Of a DNA stretch of 64,000 nucleotides, positions 22,508-33,377 are shown piece by piece. Position numbers and translations under genes: made by a program. Origin of the DNA: Echria macrotheca (taxonomy: Eukaryota > Ascomycota > Sordariomycetes > Sordariales > Schizotheciaceae); NCBI GenBank assembly GCA_030411725.1, contig MU839828.1:496001-560000 (forward strand), given 5' to 3'. Positions within the stretch are counted from its first letter, which is position 1. Each line of letters starts with the position of its first letter. The notes beneath the pieces are model-generated. The model worked only from the letters and a program-made list of their open reading frames with translations, had not been told where the DNA came from and made no database searches.

Positions 22508-24053
22508 TTTGAGAGAAAAAGGGCGGTTGTCAACGGAGGAAAGAGCCGGTCTTGTGAGCGTCGGAGTTGAGAAGGGGACACCAAGCTCGCGGTCACACGG
22601 CAGCCGCTGGTTGGCTGGTCCTGGTCAGGCGGATGGAACAGCTGGGGAAGTGGGGAAACCCCGCATCGAACCGGAACCGACCCCTCAGCTTACCCCAACC
22701 TCGTTGTGTTTCACCGCCCAATGTGGTTTGGTCCTGCAGGAGCTGACTTGTCGCTTGGTTTCTCCATTGAGGCCAAAGTGGACGGCATCGCGGAGACTTG
22801 TACAACCGTAGGTTTGCCGATGATAGCCCGTGTTGCACGAATAGTGACAGACTACGGAGCCTGAGGGCGACGTCGTTGGAGCCTTGCAGCCTTGGAGGAG
22901 GGTTATCAACGTCATCCCTGTTCCACTGGCAGATGTGCCGCTTCTTGGCACTGTGACGGCCCGCCTGTCGCTAAGCTTCGCTTAGCAAATAACTATGCCA
23001 AAGCACGCTGCCAGCTGCCAGCTGTAAGCTTGATCCTGCCGTTAATTCGGATGTCAGCGACACAATTCGAGTCTCCGCGACGACAGGATATCAGATCTCT
23101 CATCGCCATGTGCTCTTTTTTCTCTGCCCTCTCGATGGGTATAAAGCTTGGACGGATTTTTCTGTCCTGATTCCCAGTTCCATGTGAACCCTCGGTCGGT
23201 TTCTTCTTCTTCTCTTGCACTTGCCGAACGGGATGAGGGCCAGGTCGGACCGAGCGCATTCCCTCACCGCGCCTTCGACCACCACATTCTGTCTAAAAGG
23301 GCGCGTCGATGTCAACTTCGGAACCACCTGGGCACTTGACTCCTGTTTTCGCATTGCTGCCGATGTTCGGATCCTATCTGTCCGTTCTCGCATCGTCTCC
23401 CTGGCGAACCCGGCCGTACCGTGACACTGGCGTCGGTATTCCGAGCATGGTGACAACAGTTCCTATTCCCGTCCCGGCTTCGGCGAGTAGCGTATCGTTA
23501 TCCGCTGTCGATTTGCTCTGCGAGCTGTTTGCTGGCCGGTTGGGCATTTTAGGCCAGAGGCAGATAGGTTCGTTCGGCGCCGGTAAAGGGCTGCAAAGAA
23601 TCCGACGGATCGCAATATAGGTTCTCTTCTCACCAATGCCATATCTCCGAGAGACCGGAGACGGAGCTGTCACGAAAAACTGCTTCCGTCCATATACATC
23701 GGCGCAAGTGATGTAAGCGGACCGCTCCGAGCCGTTTCGCTGCCGGGGAGGATGCGATAAAGATAGCGGCTGGTTGGTGGAATTTAGTCGCCGCTTCGGC
23801 ACCGCTCGGGGGGCGAGTTGCGACCCAGATCCTGACGCGACCCACCGCAAACCCCGTCTCCCGGCCGATGTACGGCGACTGCACCTGCGCTTGGAGCCAG
23901 GTTGCTCCTGGGGGGTCTGTGGAGTGACGTTTTCACGACGACACCTCCGCGGTCCCTTTAAAAACTCGGCTTTTGCAGAGAATTCTGCAACCACGCCTCG
24001 CCACAAATGGGACGAAAATCGGCTGCAGGGACTCCTGGGTTGCGGAATCGACC
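22508..24053. promoter_or_regulatory. Divergent upstream region of GH31 and MFS genes
   Basis: A 1.5-kb non-coding region lies between divergent start codons. A TATAAA element occurs near 23140 but is too far from the MFS ATG to be assigned. Overlapping short frames occur on both strands with no recognised product. Co-regulation of glucosidase and transporter is possible but unsupported. Confidence 0.4.
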
Positions 24054-25718
24054 ATGACGGACGAACAACGGAATCCTAGTCAAACCAATTTGTCTCCCGA
24101 CACCGAAAAGGGGTTTCCCTCGGCTTCACCTCAGGATGAAGGCCATGCAATCGATGAGGGCGGCGCCAACGAGCCACAACATGCCGGCGGCGTATTGGGC
24201 GAGTCTCAGCCCGGAAAGGCTCTTGACACCAGCGACGATGACTTACCGCCAATATACTCGATCTATAGCCTCTGGGAGAAACGGTTGATCGTGCTCGCCG
24301 CTTCGTTCAGCGCCTTCTTCTCCCCGTTGACCGCCCAGATCTACCTCCCAGCACTCAATGCGCTGGCCGAGGAATTCCGAGTGTCCAACGCCCAGATCAA
24401 CCTCACAGTGACGACCTACATGATCTTCCAGGGCATCACGCCCATGTTCATCGGAGGCTTCGCTGACACGGCTGGCCGTCGACCCGCCTACGCCTTCTGC
24501 TTTATCGTATACATCGCCGCCAACATCGGCCTCGCGCTGAGCAAGAATTACGCCTCTCTCCTGGTCATCCGCTGTCTGCAGTCGGCGGGGTCCAGCACCA
24601 CGGTCGCCCTGTGTCAAGCGGTAGTGGCCGACATTATCACCAGTGCCGACCGCGGTCAGTATATCGGCATCACCGCCATCCCCGTCATTCTTGCGCCGAG
24701 TGTGGGTCCGGTTCTGGGCGGTGTGCTCTCGCAGTATCTCGGGTGGCGTTGGATCTTTTGGTTCCTAACCATCGCAGCGTCGGTGAATTTCATCCTGATG
24801 CTGTTTTTCTATCCCGAGACGTGTCGACGGATCGTTGGTGATGGTTCGGTCCGCGCTCATCCGATATACCGCACGGTCTGGCAGATGATCAAGGATTCCT
24901 ATCGCCGTCGGCAAAAGACCCGAGAAGCTCTGACCCGCACATCGTCGACGCGGTCGCAGAAGCCGCCGTCCCTGCACATCAAGGCGCCGAACCCGCTTGC
25001 GTCGCTCAAACTGCTGTTCCACAAGGAGCTCTCGGTCCTGCTGGGCTACAGCGCCGTTGTGTTTGCGGGGTTTTACGCCATCGTTACCGCCATGCCCTCG
25101 GAGCTCGCTGCGCTATACGGCTATGACAATCTCCAAATTGGCCTGATGTATCTCCCGTCGGCCGGCGGCAGTCTCGCTGCGGCTTTCATCGCGGGGCCGG
25201 CGATTAATGCGAATTACCGGCGACACGCGGCGCGACTCGGTATGCAGGTCGACAAGCAGCGGCAGGCCGACCTCAGCAAGTTTCCCATCGAGCGGGCACG
25301 ACTCGAGGTCGGCATGCCGATGCTGGCATTATGTGTTGCGGTCGTGGTAGCGTGGGGATGGGCGATCCAGTTCGCCGCGCACGTGGCTGTCCTCTGCGTG
25401 CTGCAGTTCCTGCTGGGAATGAGCCTTGTCGGGTTCAACAATACCGTCAATGTCTTGATCGTCGACATCTATCCGGGCAAGGCGGGCGCCGCTGTAGCTG
25501 CGAATAATTTGACGCGTTGTCTTGTTGGGGCTGCGGCCACGGCCGTGATTGTGCCCATGACGAATGCGCTGGGAGCTGGTGGCGCGTACACGTTAATCGG
25601 AGGGTTATATGTTGTGTTCTTGCCAGGAATGTTTATCGTCATGCGACGGGGGATGCGGTGGCGGGCGGAGTTGAAGGCGAGGGAAGAGGAGAAGGAGCGG
25701 CGGAAGGCCGAACCATGA
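24054..25718 (+). CDS. MFS transporter, DHA1 (QDR/TPO-like) drug:H+ antiporter
   Basis: Single exon, 554 residues, ATG in an ACCATGA context. After a roughly 65-residue hydrophilic N-terminus come about 12 membrane helices. Diagnostic pieces are PLTAQIYLPALNAL, GGFADTAGRRPAYAF (motif A), LQSAGSSTTVALCQAVVAD, LAPSVGPVLGG with QYLGWRWIFW (motif C region) and a long central loop with RRRQKTREAL and a Ser/Thr-rich stretch. The family exports drugs, weak acids or polyamines at the plasma membrane. It is unrelated in detail to the DHA1 gene at 5.5-7.3 kb and has no introns. The substrate is not predictable. Confidence 0.92.
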   Translation: MTDEQRNPSQTNLSPDTEKGFPSASPQDEGHAIDEGGANEPQHAGGVLGESQPGKALDTSDDDLPPIYSIYSLWEKRLIVLAASFSAFFSPLTAQIYLPALNALAEEFRVSNAQINLTVTTYMIFQGITPMFIGGFADTAGRRPAYAFCFIVYIAANIGLALSKNYASLLVIRCLQSAGSSTTVALCQAVVADIITSADRGQYIGITAIPVILAPSVGPVLGGVLSQYLGWRWIFWFLTIAASVNFILMLFFYPETCRRIVGDGSVRAHPIYRTVWQMIKDSYRRRQKTREALTRTSSTRSQKPPSLHIKAPNPLASLKLLFHKELSVLLGYSAVVFAGFYAIVTAMPSELAALYGYDNLQIGLMYLPSAGGSLAAAFIAGPAINANYRRHAARLGMQVDKQRQADLSKFPIERARLEVGMPMLALCVAVVVAWGWAIQFAAHVAVLCVLQFLLGMSLVGFNNTVNVLIVDIYPGKAGAAVAANNLTRCLVGAAATAVIVPMTNALGAGGAYTLIGGLYVVFLPGMFIVMRRGMRWRAELKAREEEKERRKAEP

Positions 25719-26172
25719 GACCTGCATTTGTTTGGTGTACCATGGAGCCGTGGTGCTTACACAAGATACCCGTGATTGCAAAGCCTCAAAAGCTACCTAG
25801 GTAAATACTTTCCTGGCCTTATTACCTAGACTAGCAGATGGTTGGCCGCCAGACAGGCGTGACTCATTGAGATGTGGAGCGGCGGCGTGGGAGGCAAGCG
25901 GGAGATAATTCCATGATTAAGAGGCACGTATTGAGGAAATCAACAAACTCACCTCAAGAATTCCGATGGCCAGGCGGCCAGATACACTTTGTTGGATTTC
26001 GTGAATCTGAGATGGAAGGTGTGGGTGAAGGTTGAGAAGCTGGGATAGGGTTCGAACTGGTGTCCTCACTCCCCCAACCCATGGCGTGGTCTGTGCGTTG
26101 TTAGCGTCCTCAGGCAGAGCTCCACGCTCAATCGTCCCACTTCACCTCCATCATCGTCATCTTCATCCTGCC
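25719..26172. other. Intergenic, with TACCTAGGTA palindrome
   Basis: A second perfect TACCTAGGTA palindrome lies at 25794-25803, 76 bp past the MFS stop. The rest is the upstream region of the next gene. Confidence 0.5.
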
Positions 26173-27030
26173 ATGGAGGCGTCCAAGAAGCAGCGCCGCC
26201 GAAAAATCCGCAAGAGGCTGGAACGTGACATTCCCAAGCCTGATACCCGGGAGGGTGAGCTGTGAGTGTTTTGCGTCTTCCAAAAACACACGAGCGGTGA
26301 GAGACTCGCTGACGCGATGGCCCCCCACCCCCGTCGAAAAAAGATGGATCAAAAACCGCCAGGAATCACCACTTCTGCGTCTGCCCGGCGAGATCCGGAA
26401 CCAGATCTACAGCCTGGTGCTGAGCGTCGGCCACATCAATGTGCGCTTCAAGAAGTGGGAGTACTACCAGCGCAGTCGCAACGGCAAGGAGTTCTACACT
26501 CCGGTCAACCCGGGCGGCTTCTACTGTCGCGTGCTGGATGAGCGGCAAGATCCGTGGTTTGCCCTGGGTGAGCCATCGAATATCCAGCGCGGCATGGTGA
26601 GCCTTTTTTTTTTTCGTTTATTCCTTTCCAAGGAAGGACTGGTTCGTTGACTTTTTGCGCGACAAAGACACTCCTCTCTGGTGTCTGCCGCCAGCTGTAC
26701 CAGGAGACTGCCGTGCTGCCATTCGCCCTGAATATCTGGTCGTTCGAGTCGCATGCCGTCATGGAGAGGCTGGTGATCAAGGAGGACCGCTTCTCCAAGG
26801 CGCAGTGCAGGGCTGTGCGGGCCATGTACGCCGAGACGCTGCTTCCCGTCGCGCTCGACAAGGCCTTTCTCAATATCGAGACGTTGATGCTCAGTGGGCG
26901 GACGCGGTTAATCCGGAAACCGCCCGAAGACACGGGAGAAAAGGATGGAGCTGCTACGTGTCCGCATGCTCCTAGATTTGGCCTGGCGAGCTGGGAGGTC
27001 AGAAGTCCGTGGTGGCCCGAGCAGAAGTAG
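26173..27030 (+). CDS. Short fungal protein with LPGEIRNQIY module (2EXR/F-box-like)
   Basis: Three exons are inferred: 26173-26261, 26344-26596 and 26668-27030; introns 82 and 71 bp. Phases close to 234 residues. Exon 1 encodes a strongly basic start (KKQRRRKIRKRL), possibly a nuclear signal. Exon 2 opens with LLRLPGEIRNQIYSLVL, the hallmark of a very large ascomycete family annotated as 2EXR, DUF7730 or F-box-like. Exon 3 continues with GVCRQLYQETAVLPFALN, the second family hallmark (RQ-x-Y-x-E). The function of the family is poorly known. The intron 1 acceptor (AAAAAG) is the weakest call; the second intron is clear. Confidence 0.75.
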
Positions 27031-27323
27031 TGAGTTCGTCTGTGGGCGGGTTTCGGCCATGTGGCTTGATCGTTCTGATCTTTCAGTCCAGGGTCTCTCC
27101 GTCGTGTTATCATACGTCCGTCTTCTACAACCATAGTGGTTAGGAAGAATCGTAGTCTTGGGTACCGAATTTTCTAGTTTCTTACACATGTCGGCAAGGC
27201 GTTAAGGAGAAAGCAGCTTTAAGCATCTTCGAATCATAGACACCATTCAGGTCTGGGAGCGCAACTCTACACAGTCATATTCTTGTTTTCTATCACGCTG
27301 GTACAGACCCACTCTATCATGCT

Positions 27324-28023
27324 CTATGCAATCTTGTTGAACGAAGTGTGGTGCACCTCGACAACGGTGGTAAACTTCTGCACCTCGCCAAACTTGTCGG
27401 CCATGGCCGCGTGCGCCGCCATCCGCTTCTCGACGCTCTCCCACCCCGTCACCGTCGCAAACACCTTGGCCCCGTTGACGTCCTCGAGCGCCCACCCGTT
27501 GGCGCCCACGACGTAGCCGTCGGGCGGGCTGTCGTACACCTGCGAGAGCACCTTGTTGAAGGCGGCCTCGAAGGCGGCCTTGTCGACGTCGGCGGGCAGG
27601 AAGAACGAGGACACCTGGACGACGGGCGCGGCGGCGACGACCTCGAAGGGCTTGCTGAGCGCCACGGCGTTGTGGTACGGCTTGACGGCCGGGTCGGACC
27701 GGTCGATCAGCTGGCCCATGAGCTTCTTGGCCTGGGTGTGGATGGGCGAGTCCTGCGACGTGATGTAGTTCGCCTCCGAGTCCCAGGCTTTTTTTATGTC
27801 CTGTTAGTCGTTTGTTGCGGTGAATGTGAGGAAGAGTGCATGCGGGCTTACAGTTGACGAACTCGCGCGACTGCGGCTTCTCGAGCGGCGCGCCGGACCA
27901 GGCGCCCTGCATGCCGGGCTGCGAGTACAGCTCCGGGCGGAGGTTCTTGAAGGCGACGGCAGCCTCAGAGCCATCGGCGTCGGCCTTGACGGGGAACCAG
28001 GCGAACTCGGTGATGTACGGCAT
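27324..28023 (-). CDS. Double ABM-type (dimeric alpha/beta barrel) protein
   Basis: Two exons, 28023-27852 and 27787-27324; the 64-bp intron has a GACTAAC branch site. Frame closes to 211 residues; the junction reads EFVNSWDSEANYITSQD. Two similar halves are visible: one from MPYITEFAWFPVKAD, the other from VVQVSSFFLPADVDKAAFE with ATVTGWESVEKRMAAHA. This matches the antibiotic-biosynthesis-monooxygenase-like ferredoxin-fold found duplicated in fungal proteins. The reaction is unknown; members are often stress-linked or associated with secondary metabolism. No cluster genes lie nearby. No signal peptide, so cytosolic. Confidence 0.85.
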
Positions 28024-29180
28024 GTTGAAGGTTTGCTGGTGAAGTTGTGATGTGGGATGGTGGTGTCGAGAAGCTTTCGGAACGGCGAGGTGTTGTCTAT
28101 TTATCTGTGCTGCTGAGAACTGTATAAAAAGAACATCTGTCATCTGGACAGAGAAACCATTTTATGGATGGTGCCTTATGGATAAGACGCAGGTACCCCC
28201 GCGTCAGCTGTGTGTTCCTCTCGCGCGGCGTCTCCACATGGTGTTTGCTGTTTCATCCAAGATAAATTTGGACAAAGGCCCGGCATTGGGAACCGCGGCT
28301 GGGCCGATTGGTCGGGTCCATTCCGGCGGCACGGCGGCGGGGTCTGGCTCTGTCTGTCTGCTGGGGTTATTAACCTCGAGCATTATGCCGGGTGTGTGCT
28401 TCCGTCTCTCCATTTGTTCGTTTCATCCTTCCGTCCTCCGCTGGCGCCGGGGTGGGGGATCGGTAACGTTCACGGGTAAGAAGCTGGCGCAGTTTTGGGG
28501 AGGTAAGCTTGAGGGGTGTTTATTTGTTGTTAGCTTCGGTTTGGGGGCAAATGGGAGCGGGGAGTTCTGTCGCTTCGAGTCCCGATGGCCGAGGGCCGGT
28601 CCCGACGGCCGGGGACCGGTTCATGCGGGATAACGACCCCGGAGGGCCTCACTGCCACATAATTAAGATTGAGGATTCCAGAGGCTTTAAATCGTTTTAC
28701 TATCTTAGTTTCCAACTACAGTCAAATGTATTTTCTCTTTCGCTCAGCAACTTCAAACCGAAACGGGGGCGCACCAGTCGCCGCGCACTTGAATATTGAA
28801 TCCCCGTCGCTGGTATGCGTAACCAGGCAGAGAGACATCAATCAGCTGCTTCCCCATGTTCTGTGGGCTTGATGCAATCTAGGTATTATTCTGCAATCAA
28901 AATATAGCCAAGCAGAAAGCCCGAATGGTGCACATAGGTGAAATTCCACGCATGAAGGATCTAAATCTCGTTCCAATCATGGCATTTTGGGGAGCAGTCC
29001 AAAGCATGGAAAAACACACAAAGAGGAAAATTCCAGTTAGAATCACCAAGAACTACCACTACCGAGGGTCTTGCCACTACCTAACACATCCCAAAACCCG
29101 TGGCCTTGAAGAGATTCCATGCGCACCCGTTTGGGTATCAGAGGGATGACCCAGGCACTCCTGGCAAGCTCCTATTCCTC
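28024..29180. other. Intergenic 1.16 kb
   Basis: Upstream region of the ABM gene (minus) and 3' flank of the next minus gene. A GC-rich stretch near 28575-28625 carries several near-palindromic GGCCG/CGGCC units. No gene is seen. Confidence 0.45.
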
Positions 29181-30009
29181 CTACCAGTCGTCGTCGTCCG
29201 GCTCTGACTCTGAATCCTCGAAATTAAACTTGTCCTCTTCGTGGTCCTCATCCGAATCACAGTCGGAGCCCTCGGAGGACTCGTCATCGCCCTCCAGAAT
29301 CGTTTCTCTCAATTGTTGATTTTCGATCTGACCGCGCACAATCGCGTTCGCGCGCTCGATCATGTCGATGAGGTTCCCCAGGTCTAGGTACATGCCGTAA
29401 GCTTCGAAGTTGGCTCGCGCACTCATAGCTAATGAACAATGAAGTTAGCAACTCGGTCTGCAATGGATGAAACTGAAGAATGGTAGAGGATACGCGGTCC
29501 TCGGCGATGATCGCTGTGAGCGCCGAGCGGAGAGGAGAGACGCGCAGGACGTGGGTCGATGCCGGACAAGGAAACTTGAACGCGTAGGGGACGGGAATTG
29601 TTTCATTCAAGATGCGAAGTGAACGCGCACACTTGCAGATTGGACAAGGGGACCTCTGCCGTAATGACGATCGGAGTCCAAGTTTCATGGGCAAGGCAGA
29701 TCGGCGTACATCAGGAACGAGGTCAGAAAGGAAGTACTTACCTCGATTGACTGTGGAAGACATGACATAGGGTTCCTCGTAGAGGAAGTAGTCTTCCTTT
29801 TCGCGGTCATCATAGACGACGTAGTCATCCTTATTGAGGTAATGATAGACGCCATATCCAGCATATGGGTCTATATAACCGGACTGGGAGGCTTCATGCT
29901 GCTCGGCGGGCTGGCCAGCGCTGGGCGGTGTGTCAGAGGAAGCTGGGGTAGTGGGAGCTTCGCTCTGATGGTCGGTGCTGTCGTTTGCCATGGTAGAAGT
30001 CCCGGTCAT
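29181..30009 (-). CDS. Small acidic protein, paralog A of a local pair
   Basis: Two exons are inferred: 30009-29742 and 29428-29181, with a 313-bp phase-1 intron (donor GTAAGT, branch GCTAAC, acceptor TTAG). It gives 171 residues. A Ser/Thr-rich disordered N-terminus and a Tyr-rich segment (YIDPYAGYGVYHYLN) are followed after the intron by a conserved helical piece (EAYGMYLDLGNLIDMIERAN) and a very acidic tail ending EPDDDDW. I do not recognise a named family. It aligns with the gene at 36316-37254: G-[MI]-Y-[LI]-x-L...ID...R-x-N-A at identical distance from an intron of the same phase. A second in-frame ATG at 29991 has the better start context (ACCATGG). Confidence 0.65.
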
Positions 30010-30648
30010 ATCTTGTTCAGAGGGTTGATACGGACGAGAACCTGTGCTGAGGAAGAACAAGTTGGTGGGTTATGCGAAAGGGAAAGTGCAGCATATGGGC
30101 AGCAGACGGAGGAAGAATGTGTTGATGTGGGGCCGTTCAAAGTCAGCAAACTTTGACAATAGGTATGTTCCTATTTTCACTGATCGGACGAAATACCAAA
30201 ATTCGTGGGAGGGGGGTGTGAGAACGACGAAATGGAAACCAGAGCCCTGGTGCGATACTCCACTAAGTTCCTCGAAGGCTGGCAGCTGCCAGTGACCCAA
30301 TCCAAACGCCCTCATTTGGTGACCGGACGGCTTTCAGCACGTAAACAATATATAGAGCTAACAGGAACAAGTGAGTTAACTTTGTCGTTGATGATGGATT
30401 CGTCGTGTTTTCGAATGGGAGACGACAGTTATTTGCCAGGCATTCTTGCTGATGCAACGAAATGTCACAGTAGCCTGGATAGGTGGGTTTAGAATTAGGA
30501 ACAATAGAATCAGTGTTAGCCCATGATCGGACGAGATGAAAGCCAGCCAGAGGGCGCATGCTTGCATCTGCGGGTTCTTTGAGAAGGAAGATTGTCAAGC
30601 GATAAGGCCATCATGGAAGCTGTAAAGCGGCCAAGCTTTCAAGTGTTG
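30010..30648. other. Intergenic 0.64 kb
   Basis: Upstream region of paralog A and 3' flank of the putative fragment that follows. No gene is seen. Confidence 0.4.
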
Positions 30649-31044
30649 TCAAGCTGTCAATATACAGGCATCATGGTGGCAGATCTTGTATTGACAGGCG
30701 CGCAGTTCGACCTCAACAGCTTCGCACCTTATTTCAGGTATCTGCCAGTTATCGCCAAGGTGCACCACTTCAGTGGCAGCCGGTGCATTCCATGACGCGT
30801 GATCCATAATCTTAGTGAGCACACTCGCAATGTTGATTTCCAATATATTTCGGTTATCCTCCTCTTCTATCACCTCCCAGTCCATCCCTTCTGCTAACGA
30901 GCGAGTAATGTAAATATTCAGGCGGGCTGGAGAGAAGCACTTACGTTGCAGAAGCGGCCGCACCGTTGCCCCGGGGTCTCTGTCACCTTTCACACAGACC
31001 AGAGCTCCTGTATCGGGATGGCGGCATACCCATGTAAGCACGTC
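30649..31044 (-). pseudogene. Possible 5'-truncated spliced gene or relic
   Basis: An acceptor-like CCCAG precedes an open segment 31044-30945 (starting DVLTWVCRHPDTGALVCVKG). A strong donor (GTAAGT) starts a 54-bp intron, and a second segment 30890-30649 encodes EGMDWEVIEEEDNRNILEIN and then WNAPAATEVVHLGDNW before a stop. Frame closes over 113 residues but no start codon is found upstream, and I do not recognise the product. It may be a remnant or the 3' end of a gene whose first exon I cannot see. Confidence 0.35.
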
Positions 31045-31178
31045 CTGGGTGTCGGATTCCCTTTAATCCTAAAAATTTCCCAGATCGGGCATCATCTTCA
31101 AATCTTTGGTTTGTACATTGAAGGGCTATCTACGTATAGGTAGACTTTCGGCGGTGCCATTTAGTAGTGCCTAAAGGC

Positions 31179-31529
31179 TCAAACCTTAGGCGGCAGTTCA
31201 ATCTGCGAGTTTGAAGATTGTTCTATAGCTTCACGCTAAGCTAAACCACGCCTCCTTTTGCTATTTTCCACGTACCGAGCAGCCTTGTCAAGTATATCAG
31301 CCCTTATGAGGCTCTGCGAGTCTGAGGATTGTTCCATGGTTTCACGCCGAGCTTGACCACGTTTCCTTGTGCTTCTTTCGATATACCAAGCAGCCCTCTC
31401 CAGGTTAAGTGGGTCAGCCTCAGGCGGAAGTTCAATCTGCGAGTCTGAAGATTGTTCCATGGCTTCACGCCAAGCTTGACCACTCTGACTTTTGCTTCTT
31501 TCGATATACGAAGTAGCCTTCTCAAGTAG
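31179..31529 (-). repeat. Three ~115-bp repeats coding the kinase tail, the last broken by a stop
   Basis: On the minus strand the tail is built of three diverged units. Each has [ER][KR]A-x-x-Y-[IV]-E-x-S, then G-[QL]-A-x-R-E-[AT], then EQSS[DN]SQ. In unit 3 the codon equivalent to Trp (TGG, unit 1) or Arg (CGG, unit 2) is TAG at 31236-31238. The same frame then continues REAIEQSSNSQIELPPKV to a TGA at 31179-31181. Confidence 0.85.
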
Positions 31530-33377
31530 GTCTTTATACTTCCAATAGGCCAAGTCCCAAGATGGAGGTTCATTGGCAGTATCACTCTCTTCGCCGCTAC
31601 TCTCCGCCTCGCCAACTTCTTCGAGATCCATCGTATCCAAGGGAGATTCGTTGATGTCCGATTCTTCATCACCCGGGGTATCATTCCAGCCGTCAACGGA
31701 CATAGTGTCAAAGCCTCCATCGAATCTGACAGCCTTCTTGGACCTATGGCGGGGTGACGGATTGTTATCGTTGCGTGGATTGCGGCCCTTATCCTGGACA
31801 ATGACAAGGGGAAATTTCCGCCACGATGGTTGGTCCTCTGGTTGTCGACTATCTATTCTTGTTGCTGTCCTAAAATCGTTAAAATCGTTAACGTTTGATG
31901 CAGTCCGGAGAGAGGGACCGAAGCCCTCGTCATCGTCATGGTGTGTGCGTCCATGGGACCCGGAGCTGTTATGGGTTGGAGACATCGGTCGTGAACGCTG
32001 CGTCTCGTCCTGGCTTTCGTCCGAGCAGTCTTCGACGTAGGGACTGCGGTAGTTCGAGAATATCTTTGGCGCTCTGGGTCGTGGTAGAGCGGTAGCCTCT
32101 GTCTGTTCTATATAGCTCCAAGATGCCGATGGCTCCGAGCTTGTCATAGCATTCGTAAGGTTAGGTGTATCGGAAGAGGCATGTTGGACCCTGCGGTACC
32201 ACAGTCAGCTTGCTTCCGGACCTGCGACGGTATGACCTCAGACGGTCGACTTACACGGCGTCCATTGCCCATGGAGATGAATTTGTCTCTGGGGTGCTCC
32301 CCGGCTGGGTCCACGGGTGCTGACGTGCCTGGTCAACGGAAGGTCGCTCTTCTGGCTTCAAAACCATCAAACCCGCCACGAAGTCCTGTCCATGAACCGA
32401 GATGGCGTGTGCTTGTAGCCGCTCGGTGGGGAAAGATCGCCGACCAGAGCAATACCCCGAAAGCTCCTTCAGGTTCGGGAATGCGGCAGTGTTGGTCATC
32501 ATCCTAAATGCCACCGCTCCGAGGGACCAGATATCGAGGGCAGTGGCATGAGTTGATCCCTGCTCGTCGTCTGAAACCCCGACAGCCTCAGGAGCGGCGA
32601 AGGCGAAGGTTCCCATTTGTGGTGTTTGTAGACTTGTTGTTAACTCATGCCTGCGTTTGCTTATCCCAAAGTCGGCAATCTTCACCCACCAGTTCGGGCC
32701 TTGCTCGACAACCATGATGTTCTAGGTTTACCAACAATCAGCTTGGACGCCAAGACTGTGCTAGAGAGGTGTTTCTTACCCCTGGCTTCAGGTCCCGATG
32801 GACGAACCGGTTGTCGTGCATGTGTTTGAGCCCTTCCAACACCTGGGAGGTGATCTCTCTCGCTTCCGCCTCTGGAAGAGGCCGTGTAAGGTATCTCTGC
32901 AGATCGCCATGTTCAAGGTATTCCATGGTTATGTAGACGGCATCCCCATAACCGTACCAGCCGTGGGACCGTACGAAACAGTGTGCATACTGTGTTGTGC
33001 CACCATCAGCAACAATTTGACGGCGCCCAGCTCCATCTTCCAGCGGACCAACTCACTCTGGGGTGCGAAAACTTGGCAATGGCCTCCAGTTCTCTGGTGT
33101 GATCAATCTCTTCGCCTCCCACGGCGCATTTCTTGATCTCCTTGACGGCGCGCACCCTCGAGGGCGAGGCGCCCTCGCATCTTTCTTTGTAGACGATGCC
33201 ATAGGCGCCGGCGCCAAGGCACCCGTCGCGTACCCAGCGCTCCTCGATGCGAACGACTCGCTGCCTGGCAGACCGGCCGACTTTGTGAATGACTTGAATC
33301 GTATAGTTTTCGAATACCGTGGCCTCGATTTCGGAGTCGCGCACAAGGTCGGGGAGTGGCTGGGCCCTGCGTGGCAT
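31236..33377 (-). CDS. Ser/Thr protein kinase with C-terminal repeat tail
   Basis: Exons 33377-33057, 32989-32780, 32721-32255 and 32190-31236; introns 67, 58 and 64 bp. All phases close to 650 residues from the ATG at 33377. All kinase motifs are intact: glycine loop LGAGAYGIVY (54-63), Lys79 in RAVKEI, HRDLKPGN (171-178), DFG (194-196), APE (220-222) and DIWSLG. The tail of about 300 residues is disordered, acidic, and ends in repeats cut short by TAG. Upstream coding-like sequence in another frame (33697-33405, containing ALVPFFYEDETRVDPSVLRD and ALHVWCAPVP) suggests a longer N-terminus joined by an unclear intron or a frameshift. It is divergent to the HeLo-pseudokinase gene, and a functional link is inferred. 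Confidence 0.85.

Noticed and set aside
26035..26075. GGTTCGAAC B-box-like sequence, possible tRNA
   Set aside because: No A box or acceptor stem on either strand; the T stem does not pair on the minus strand.
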